Shown here: positions 8,081 through 14,155 of the stretch, in pieces
Layout of the letters: each line of letters begins with the position of its first letter
Position numbering within the stretch: position 1 is the first letter of the stretch
Assembly (NCBI GenBank): GCA_013298675.1
Contig: JAAFIJ010000029.1
Span: 1-15,049 of the forward strand
DNA length: 15,049 bases
Reading direction: 5' to 3'
Source: Rhodobacterales bacterium
Lineage (GTDB): Bacteria > Pseudomonadota > Alphaproteobacteria > Rhodobacterales > Rhodobacteraceae
Made by a program: the position numbers and the translations under genes
Notes under the pieces: generated by a model
Told to the model about the DNA's origin: nothing
What the model saw: the letters and a program-made list of their open reading frames with translations, nothing else
The model's database searches: none

Positions 8081-9514
8081 ATGAATGTTCTCATTTGGTT
8101 CAAACGTGATTTGCGCTGTCAGCACCACCCTGCCCTGCGTTTGGGTCATCAAATGGGGCGGGTTTTACCACTGTATATCGTCGAACCTGACTATTGGCAG
8201 TTACCCGAAACCTCGGCGCGGCAATGGGAGTTTACGGCGGAATGTCTGACCGAGTTGCGCGACGACCTTAAGGCGATGGGAGCAACGTTGATCGTGCGCA
8301 CGGGCGACGCCTTGACCTGTTTGGAAAAGCTTTGCCGCCAACACCATATCGCGCGGATCATTTCGCATGAAGAGACAGGCAACACATGGTGCGTGGCGCG
8401 CGACCGCCGCGTTGCGGAATGGTGCAAAACTGCGGGTATTGAATGGCGTGTTGTGCCACAACCCGGAGAGTCCGAACTGGTAATCGAAGAAGACACAAGT
8501 CCACCGATAGCAGGTCTGATGGCCGTAGAGGGGCTAGAGTCGGGGCCTATTCCATCGTTCAAGTCATTGAAAATGAAGCATGACCCATGCCCGCATCGTC
8601 AGATCGGGGGCAGATCGCAGGGGTTGTTGCAGTTAAACTCTTTCTTGCAAGTGCGGGCAGAAACCTACTCTGTCGATGCGACATCGCCCCTGACGGCAGA
8701 GCGGACTTGCTCTCGGGTGTCGGCGCATTTGGCGTTGGGAACGCTTGCAATAAGTGAAGTGGCAACCCAGACGGGTCTGCGCCAAGCCGAACATGGAAGC
8801 AGAAACTGGCGCAATTCCTTGGCAAGATTTCAGCGCCAACTTGGTTTAAGAGAACACTTTCTTGCGCTGCCAGACCGGCAATCCTTGGTCGAAAATTGGG
8901 CGAACTCGGCGCAGTTGGGCGCGCAAAACGTTGGGTTTCTGGAACATCGGTCAGATCCCCTTGCGGCTTGGCGTGCTGGGAAAACCGGCCTTCCCTTTCT
9001 GGACGCCTGCATGCGCTATCTGGCGGCGACGGGTTGGTTGAACTTTGCCATGCGCTCATTGGTGCTGCAGGCAGCGACCGAGGGGTTGGGGGTAGATGCG
9101 TATCAAGCGGCGCTGCATCTGGCGCGAAGTACAACTGATTATGATCCACGCCTGCATTGGGCGCAGGTGCTGACCTCGTTAGACACCCAAACAACGCGCC
9201 CTGCCCCTGCATTGCAACCAGTCAAACGCGGCATGAAACACGATCCGAACGGGGTTTTTATTCGTCGTTGGGTGCCGGAATTGGCATCTGTTCCGGCAGA
9301 GTTCATCCATGAACCTTGGAAATGGCCCGGCTTTTACGCCGCCTTAGGACAGCGCTACTTTGCACCAATAGTTCAACAGCCACAAAGAACTGGCAACACG
9401 CGCCGCGCGCCGCCAGTCTTACAACGCGCCACGGCACCCCGTGGTTTTGCGCGCATTCCGGCACAGCATCATTCGCAAACTCATCGCGGGGCACAGTTGG
9501 TGATGGACATTTGA
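8081..9514 (+). CDS. Photolyase/cryptochrome-family FAD protein, divergent
   Basis: A 477-residue member of the photolyase/cryptochrome family. Seen: the N-terminal Rossmann antenna domain starting MNVLIWFKRDLR, HEETGNTWCVARDRRVAEWC (about 104-123), and the C-terminal FAD domain with SRVSAHLALGTL, TGLPFLDACMRYLAATGWLNFAMR (about 302-325), TDYDP (352-356) and DPNGVFIRRWVPEL. HEETGN and DYDPxxH resemble a bacterial, plant-cryptochrome-like group rather than E. coli PhrB. Key positions differ: E. coli Asn378 aligns without gaps to His359, and the Trp triad 306/359/382 aligns to Leu287, Ala340 and Val363. The loop after HWAQV, which contacts flavin in relatives, is heavily changed. Residues after APIV may be read in the wrong frame (see findings). 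DNA-repair activity is therefore unsure. Start 8081 is set by homology; the ribosome site is poor. Confidence 0.85.
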   Translation: MNVLIWFKRDLRCQHHPALRLGHQMGRVLPLYIVEPDYWQLPETSARQWEFTAECLTELRDDLKAMGATLIVRTGDALTCLEKLCRQHHIARIISHEETGNTWCVARDRRVAEWCKTAGIEWRVVPQPGESELVIEEDTSPPIAGLMAVEGLESGPIPSFKSLKMKHDPCPHRQIGGRSQGLLQLNSFLQVRAETYSVDATSPLTAERTCSRVSAHLALGTLAISEVATQTGLRQAEHGSRNWRNSLARFQRQLGLREHFLALPDRQSLVENWANSAQLGAQNVGFLEHRSDPLAAWRAGKTGLPFLDACMRYLAATGWLNFAMRSLVLQAATEGLGVDAYQAALHLARSTTDYDPRLHWAQVLTSLDTQTTRPAPALQPVKRGMKHDPNGVFIRRWVPELASVPAEFIHEPWKWPGFYAALGQRYFAPIVQQPQRTGNTRRAPPVLQRATAPRGFARIPAQHHSQTHRGAQLVMDI

Positions 9515-9537
9515 CAATAAGATCAAGTGCGTAGGCG

Positions 9538-9981
9538 CTATAGTGCCTCTGCCAGCTTTGCGAGTTTGGCCAACGTTTCCATCCCCAGACGATCGGCCCC
9601 AAAAGCCAGCGCACCGGCCCGCGCTTCGGCATTTGGAAAGGTGATCGTTTGCGTAATGCGGGTGCTTGCACCCAAGGGATCCAACGAAACTTCCACCAGC
9701 ATACCAGCCATGTCGCCTTGGTCGCCGTCCAGCAGAAACTCTATGCGATGAGGCCGATCATACAGCGTAATCCGATGGCGGTTCGGCCAAATCGTTCCAT
9801 CAGGTCCAATCATGTCAAACCGCCAGATGCCGCCTTGACGCAGGTCGATTTCCTTGGTCCGGCAAGAATACCCCGCAGGCCCAAACCAATTGGGCAAATG
9901 CACAGGATCGGTCCAGCACCGCCAAACCACCTCAATATCGGCGTCGACAACCCGAGAAAGGGTCATTTGCAGATCAGACAT
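9538..9981 (-). CDS. SRPBCC/AHSA1-family protein (distal gene of the ArsR operon)
   Basis: A 147-residue protein with the START/Bet v 1-like fold of the AHSA1 (activator of Hsp90 ATPase C-domain-like) family. The N-terminal strand plus VWRCWTDPVHLPNWFGP is the diagnostic start, followed by DLRQGGIWRFDMIGPDG and a C-terminal amphipathic helix (GMETLAKLAKLAEAL). Such proteins have a hydrophobic cavity that binds small ligands; the ligand here is unknown. The start overlaps the stop of the preceding SRPBCC gene by eight bases, which implies translational coupling. It is the last gene of the operon and ends 23 bases from the convergent photolyase-like gene. Confidence 0.88.
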   Translation of the reverse strand: MSDLQMTLSRVVDADIEVVWRCWTDPVHLPNWFGPAGYSCRTKEIDLRQGGIWRFDMIGPDGTIWPNRHRITLYDRPHRIEFLLDGDQGDMAGMLVEVSLDPLGASTRITQTITFPNAEARAGALAFGADRLGMETLAKLAKLAEAL

Positions 9982-10444
9982 TCAAAGACCTCGCGTAAAC
10001 TTCCAACTGATCTGCGCAAGTTCCCCAACCGCCCTGGAACCCCATGGCTTCGTGCTGCTGGGCGGCCTCTTTGGAACGGTGTCGTACGACGGCGGTATAA
10101 CGTGTCACGCCATTCCCCAGATCTTCAAAGGTCAGAATTGCGGTCATGAACGGCTCTGCAGCGGGCTTCCAGCCTGCCGTGTAGGTATCTGTAAAAACAA
10201 GCTTTTCTTCTGGAATAACCTCCAGATAGACACCTTTGTTTTCCATGATCGTGCCGTCAATGTCAAAAGTGGTGTTGCAGGCACCGCCCGGACGCAAATC
10301 CAGTTCGCACGCGGTCACCTTGTGCGGTTTGGGCACAAACCAAGGCATCAAATGCTCTGGCGTCGTCCAGCATTTCCAGATCAAATGGCGTGGCGCTTTC
10401 AGGTCACGGGTCAAAACCAGATCAGTTTCCGGGTCAATCTTCAT
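9974..10444 (-). CDS. SRPBCC/AHSA1-family protein (middle gene of the ArsR operon)
   Basis: A 156-residue AHSA1-type SRPBCC protein. Seen: LTRDLKAPRHLIWKCWTTPEHLMPWFVPKP near the start, ELDLRPGGACNTTFDIDG in the central sheet, LTFEDLGNGVTRYTAVVRH, and the C-terminal helix region GFQGGWGTCADQLEVYA, which matches the family's typical GFxxGWxxxLDxLE ending. It is a paralogue of the next gene but clearly diverged. The ATG overlaps the end of the ArsR-type gene by 11 bases and its stop overlaps the next ATG by eight, so the three genes are almost surely one transcript. The pairing of an ArsR-type repressor with AHSA1 proteins is widespread in bacteria, but the ligand and pathway are mostly unknown. 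Confidence 0.9.
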   Translation of the reverse strand: MKIDPETDLVLTRDLKAPRHLIWKCWTTPEHLMPWFVPKPHKVTACELDLRPGGACNTTFDIDGTIMENKGVYLEVIPEEKLVFTDTYTAGWKPAAEPFMTAILTFEDLGNGVTRYTAVVRHRSKEAAQQHEAMGFQGGWGTCADQLEVYARSLNV

Positions 10445-10781
10445 TTTTTGCTTCCAGCATTAAGGTTTCAACATAGGCCTGCAGACGGTCGGTTCGCGCC
10501 TCCCATTCCCGCTTTTGCGCACTTAACCAATCTTGGGTGGCGGCAATCGCTTCGGGGCGGGCCGAACACATGCGCGTGCGGCCCGTTTTCGTGGTTTCAA
10601 TCAGCGCGGCGCCTTCAAGCACCGCCAGATGGCGCATCACAGTCGGCAAAGCGAGGCCCGTTGGCCGCGCCAGTTCACTGACTGCCACTGCGCCCTTGCC
10701 CAACTGTTCTAAAATTGCGCGCCGGGTTGGGTCTGACAGCGCCTGAAAGATCGCAGAGAGGTCGGGTTCATACTTAGCCAT
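10434..10781 (-). CDS. ArsR-type winged-helix transcriptional repressor
   Basis: A 115-residue one-domain regulator. IFQALSDPTRRAILEQL (11-27) is the typical first helix pair, the winged helix-turn-helix spans about 31-61 (VSELARPTGLALPTVMRHL as recognition region), and ETTKTGRTRMCSA forms the wing. There is no CxC metal site, so this is the non-metal, SdpR-like subgroup rather than an arsenic sensor. The start is ATG 10781: MAKYEPDL is family-like, while the 56 extra residues possible upstream are not. No ribosome site precedes this ATG, but a promoter at the right distance predicts a leaderless mRNA. A perfect inverted repeat covering the start codon is a likely autoregulatory operator. It heads the operon with two SRPBCC genes and is divergent from glcB. 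Confidence 0.9.
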   Translation of the reverse strand: MAKYEPDLSAIFQALSDPTRRAILEQLGKGAVAVSELARPTGLALPTVMRHLAVLEGAALIETTKTGRTRMCSARPEAIAATQDWLSAQKREWEARTDRLQAYVETLMLEAKNED

Positions 10782-10791
10782 AGTGCTAAGT
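10772..10791. promoter_or_regulatory. Candidate ArsR-family operator over the repressor start codon
   Basis: ACTTAGC-N6-GCTAAGT is a perfect 7-bp inverted repeat with a six-base spacer (10772-10778 and 10785-10791). The start codon of the repressor lies at the inner edge of one arm. Size and symmetry suit a dimeric winged-helix repressor, and the position over the predicted transcription start fits steric blocking of RNA polymerase. Binding is inferred, not shown. Confidence 0.6.
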
Positions 10792-10817
10792 AATAATGAC
10801 AGACCCGCAGAAAGCAA
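10790..10817 (-). promoter_or_regulatory. Predicted sigma-70-type promoter of the ArsR/SRPBCC operon
   Basis: On the minus strand, TTGCTT (10817-10812) and TATTAC (10795-10790) stand 16 bases apart. Eight bases separate the -10 box from the ATG at 10781, so transcription would start at or next to the A of the start codon. The -10 box overlaps one arm of the operator. Both hexamers are imperfect matches, so this is a prediction from pattern and spacing. Confidence 0.4.
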
Positions 10818-10961
10818 GCGGGATTTATACCGAAAACCGTATTCTATACGCCCGCCCATAACTTCTTTGCCCAAATCCATCGAATGCAAGATCAGCATTT
10901 GTTGCCGCGCCGAAAAAATGCCCCTAACTGTGGTACGAAGTTTTCGCACGTAGGAGCCCCC

Positions 10962-13124
10962 ATGACCCGCACAGAGCGCTACGGCCTGCAGGTTGATCCC
11001 TGCCTTGCTACATTTGTCGAGGCAGAGGCGCTGCCCGGCACTGGCGTCTCAACCGATCAATTCTGGCAGGGGTTTGCGGGGCTGATCCGCGATTTGGCCC
11101 CCAAAAACCGGGCGCTGTTGGCCAAGCGTGACCTGCTTCAAGCCAAGATTGATGCGTGGCACATCGCGCACCGTGCGAAACCGCATGATCACGCGGCATA
11201 TGCAGCGTTCTTGGGCGAGATCGGGTATCTTTTGCCCGAAGGGCCGGCGTTTCAGATCGACACGACCAATGTCGACCCAGAGATCGCCGTCGTCCCGGGG
11301 CCGCAATTGGTGGTGCCCATCACCAATGCCCGCTTTGCACTGAATGCAGCGAACGCGCGCTGGGGCAGTTTGTATGACGCGTTCTACGGGACCGATGCGA
11401 TGGGCAGCACCCCACCCGCAGGTGGATATGAGCGGGGCCGTGGCGCGCGGGTCGTGGCACGCGCGCGGGTGTTTCTGGACGACGCGTTTCCGATTGCCGG
11501 AACCAGCCATGCCGATGTGCACCGATATTATGTCAAGGACGGGGTGTTGTTGATTGACGATATGCCTTTGGTGCAGCCAGAAAAGTTTGTGGGCTATACC
11601 GGAAACCCCAAAGCGCCAGAAACGGTTTTGTTGCGCAACAATGGGTTGCACGTCGTATTGGTCTTTGATCGTGCTCATTTCATCGGTGCGCGCGATCAGG
11701 CCTGCCTTGCGGATGTGGTTCTGGAAAGCGCCTTGTCGGTGATCATGGATTGTGAGGATTCAGTCGCCTGCGTGGACGCCGAAGATAAGGTCGACGCCTA
11801 TCGCAATTGGCTGGGCTTGATGAAGGGTGACCTGACTGCGGTTATGGAAAAGGGTGGCAAGACCCAAACCCGTCGCTTGAATGAAGATCGTAGCTATTAC
11901 ACCCCAACGGGCGACGCAGCACATCTTAAAGGCCGGTCATTGATGTGGGTTCGCAATGTGGGCCACCTGATGACCAACCCCGCGATCCTGTTGCCCGACG
12001 GGTCCGAGGTGCCCGAAGGCCTGATGGATGCGGCAGTGACAGCACTGATTGCCATGCACGATCTGGCAAAGACCGCCAAAACGACCACAGCAGGCGGGTT
12101 CAGAAACTCTGTCATGGGGTCGGTCTATGTCGTGAAACCCAAAATGCACGGCCCGGAAGAGGTCGCCTTTACCACAGAGATTTTCACAAAGGTTGAGGAA
12201 TTTCTTGGTTTGCCGCTGAACACCGTCAAACTTGGCATCATGGACGAAGAGCGCCGCACCACGGTGAACCTAAAAGAATGCATCCGCGCAGCACAGCACC
12301 GCGTCGCCTTTATCAACACCGGTTTTCTGGACCGAACAGGCGACGAAATTCATACCTCGATGGAGGCCGGGCCTTTTTCTCGCAAGGATTTCATCAAGCG
12401 CAAAGGCTGGATCACCGGCTATGAAAACCAGAACGTCGATATCGGTCTTGAGTGTGGCCTTTCAGGTCGCGCGCAAATCGGCAAGGGCATGTGGGCCATG
12501 CCCGATCTGATGTCAGCCATGCTGGAACAAAAGATTGACCACCCGAAATCTGGGGCGAATTGCGCTTGGGTCCCATCTCCTACGGCCGCGACTTTGCATG
12601 CCCTGCACTATCACAAGATCGACGTCTTTGCTGTGCAGCGCAAACTTGCTGCGGGGGGGCGTCGGGCCTTTGTGGAGACTATTCTTGATATTCCGTTGGC
12701 CACTTACCGCAAATGGAACGAAGCGCAGGTCCAACGTGAGGTTGAAAACAACGCTCAGGGCATTTTGGGGTATGTGGTCCGCTGGATTGATCAAGGGGTT
12801 GGATGTTCAAAAGTGCCTGACATCAACGACATCGCCTTGATGGAGGACCGCGCAACCTGCCGTATCTCATCACAAGCGCTGGCGAACTGGATGTTGCACG
12901 GCGTGGTGGACCAAGATCAGGTCATGGCTGCGATGAAGAAAATGGCGCTGGTTGTGGACCGCCAGAACGCCGCGGATCCGCAGTACCATCCGATGGCCCC
13001 CGGATTTCAGGGCATCGCGTTTCAAGCGGCCTGTGATTTGGTGTTCAAAGGCCGCGCGCAACCCAGCGGCTATACAGAACCCCTGTTGCACCATTACCGC
13101 CAATTGGCAAAAGCCGGACGTTAG
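10962..13124 (+). CDS. glcB: Malate synthase G
   Basis: Condenses glyoxylate with acetyl-CoA to give malate, allowing growth on glycolate/glyoxylate or C2 compounds. The protein is 720 residues, the usual length of the monomeric G isoform. The active-site pieces are intact: MDCEDSVACVDAEDKVDAYRNWLGL, TRRLNEDRSYY, LMWVRNVGHLMTNPA (Arg331 as the expected equivalent of E. coli Arg338), WVPSPTAATLHALHYH, and GCSKVPDI...LMEDRAT, where Asp629 matches the E. coli catalytic base Asp631 and Cys615 the oxidisable Cys617. AGGAG six bases before ATG 10962 sets the start. The 180-base region upstream is shared with the divergent ArsR operon; no strong promoter is evident for glcB. No other glyoxylate or glycolate genes are in the window. 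The stop overlaps the convergent BolA gene by three bases. Confidence 0.98.
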   Translation: MTRTERYGLQVDPCLATFVEAEALPGTGVSTDQFWQGFAGLIRDLAPKNRALLAKRDLLQAKIDAWHIAHRAKPHDHAAYAAFLGEIGYLLPEGPAFQIDTTNVDPEIAVVPGPQLVVPITNARFALNAANARWGSLYDAFYGTDAMGSTPPAGGYERGRGARVVARARVFLDDAFPIAGTSHADVHRYYVKDGVLLIDDMPLVQPEKFVGYTGNPKAPETVLLRNNGLHVVLVFDRAHFIGARDQACLADVVLESALSVIMDCEDSVACVDAEDKVDAYRNWLGLMKGDLTAVMEKGGKTQTRRLNEDRSYYTPTGDAAHLKGRSLMWVRNVGHLMTNPAILLPDGSEVPEGLMDAAVTALIAMHDLAKTAKTTTAGGFRNSVMGSVYVVKPKMHGPEEVAFTTEIFTKVEEFLGLPLNTVKLGIMDEERRTTVNLKECIRAAQHRVAFINTGFLDRTGDEIHTSMEAGPFSRKDFIKRKGWITGYENQNVDIGLECGLSGRAQIGKGMWAMPDLMSAMLEQKIDHPKSGANCAWVPSPTAATLHALHYHKIDVFAVQRKLAAGGRRAFVETILDIPLATYRKWNEAQVQREVENNAQGILGYVVRWIDQGVGCSKVPDINDIALMEDRATCRISSQALANWMLHGVVDQDQVMAAMKKMALVVDRQNAADPQYHPMAPGFQGIAFQAACDLVFKGRAQPSGYTEPLLHHYRQLAKAGR

Positions 13125-13372
13125 GCGACATCCAGTGCCAAGGCATGAATGCGCGTGTTCAGATCGCCAATGGCGGCATGAACCGCGCGGTGGCGTGCCA
13201 CACGTGACAGGCCCGCAAAAGCTGCTGCCCTGATCATCACGCGAAAATGGCTTTCGCCGCTGCCGTCATCACCGCTATGGCCTGCGTGCTTGTGGCTCTC
13301 GTTTTCGATTTCCAGCAACTCTGGCTGAAAAGCCTCGGTCAATCTTTGCCTAAGGTCAAACTCTGCGCGCAT
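13121..13372 (-). CDS. BolA/IbaG-family protein
   Basis: An 83-residue BolA-fold protein. Such proteins pair with monothiol glutaredoxins to bind [2Fe-2S] clusters and influence iron homeostasis, stress and cell shape. Seen: the helix LRQRLTEAFQPELLEIENES, the loop HKHAGH, ESHFRVMI, then FAGLSRVARHRAVHAAIGD and the final IHALALDV, all in family order. The start ATG 13372 gives the normal length; the frame remains open upstream for 76 more residues that overlap the neighbour and are not family-like. The nearest purine-rich site (AGGGGG) is about 13 bases upstream, rather far. Divergent from the J-domain gene across 74 bases; this BolA/J-domain pairing is common in alphaproteobacteria. Confidence 0.9.
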   Translation of the reverse strand: MRAEFDLRQRLTEAFQPELLEIENESHKHAGHSGDDGSGESHFRVMIRAAAFAGLSRVARHRAVHAAIGDLNTRIHALALDVA

Positions 13373-13446
13373 TTTCGTGCGATGCCCCCTGTTATCCGCC
13401 GCATAAACCCCTAAACTCTTGCCTCCGAGTCGGAAAGGCCAAGCGT

Positions 13447-14079
13447 ATGACAAGTCGTCCCCCATTTGAATTTGATATCCGCGTTTCGTCGGATAAAGCC
13501 AAGCGTAAGACCACCCGTCGGGGGATGTCCGGGGCGTTTGAAACTTCGCAAAAACGCTGTGATTATCCGAATTGCAAAGAAAAGGGCGCCTACCGCGCAC
13601 CGAAATCGCCGGATCATCTGGACGAATTTTTCTGGTTCTGCCGGGACCATGTGCGCGAGTACAATTTGAAATGGAACTTCTTTGGCACAGCCACAGACGA
13701 AGAGTTTCAAAAACTTTTGGACAAAGACCGTCTGTGGGAGCGCGAAACCAAACCTTTTTCGAAAAAAGATGACGGGAATTCGTGGCACCGGGTGGGCGTC
13801 AATGATCCGCTGTCGCTGCTGGGCGAAAAGGCCACGCAAAACCCCGGCAAACCCGTCTCCAACGCCACCCGCAAATTGCCTGCGACCGAACGCAAGGCGA
13901 TAGAGATTCTGGACGCGCGCGACACCTGGTCAAAGACAGAAATACGCAAGCAGTACAAAGGGTTGGTCAAAGATCTTCACCCCGACATGAACGGCGGTGA
14001 CCGCAGCGACGAAGACCGCCTGCAAGAGGTTGTCTGGGCGTGGGACCAGATCAAAGACAGCCGATATTTCAAGGAATAG
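13447..14079 (+). CDS. J-domain co-chaperone protein, alphaproteobacterial type
   Basis: A 210-residue protein with a C-terminal J domain, expected to stimulate the ATPase of a DnaK-type Hsp70. The J domain spans about 143-208: AIEILDARDTWSKTEIRKQYKGLVKDLHPDMNGGD, with HPD at 178-180, then a helix ending at the C-terminus. The N-terminal half has CDYPNC (Cys38, Cys43) and WFCRDH (Cys65, His68), a possible CCCH zinc site, set in a conserved block (KSPDHLDEFFWFCRDHVREYNLKWNFF). It lacks the G/F linker and substrate domain of DnaJ, so it is a class C J-protein whose client would be recognised by the N-terminal half. GGAAAGG eight bases before ATG 13447 supports the start. In many alphaproteobacteria the next genes are cobS and cobT, but not here. 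Confidence 0.9.
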   Translation: MTSRPPFEFDIRVSSDKAKRKTTRRGMSGAFETSQKRCDYPNCKEKGAYRAPKSPDHLDEFFWFCRDHVREYNLKWNFFGTATDEEFQKLLDKDRLWERETKPFSKKDDGNSWHRVGVNDPLSLLGEKATQNPGKPVSNATRKLPATERKAIEILDARDTWSKTEIRKQYKGLVKDLHPDMNGGDRSDEDRLQEVVWAWDQIKDSRYFKE

Positions 14080-14155
14080 CGGCTGCCATTTTTGATCAAT
14101 CCCATCAAATCCACCTTCGCCTCAAATTTTCGCTACGTGTCCCTTTGGATGAATA

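Noticed and set aside
10782..10961. A small-RNA gene or glcB promoter in the ArsR/glcB intergenic region.
   Set aside because: I see no strong plus-strand -10/-35 pair or terminator; only the minus-strand ArsR promoter is supportable.
11049..11678. A 209-codon minus-strand frame inside glcB.
   Set aside because: Antisense shadow of malate synthase coding sequence.
14091..14109. TTTGAT-N7-ATCAAA inverted repeat after the J-domain gene, as a terminator.
   Set aside because: Only a 6-bp AT-rich stem with no T-run; too weak to call.
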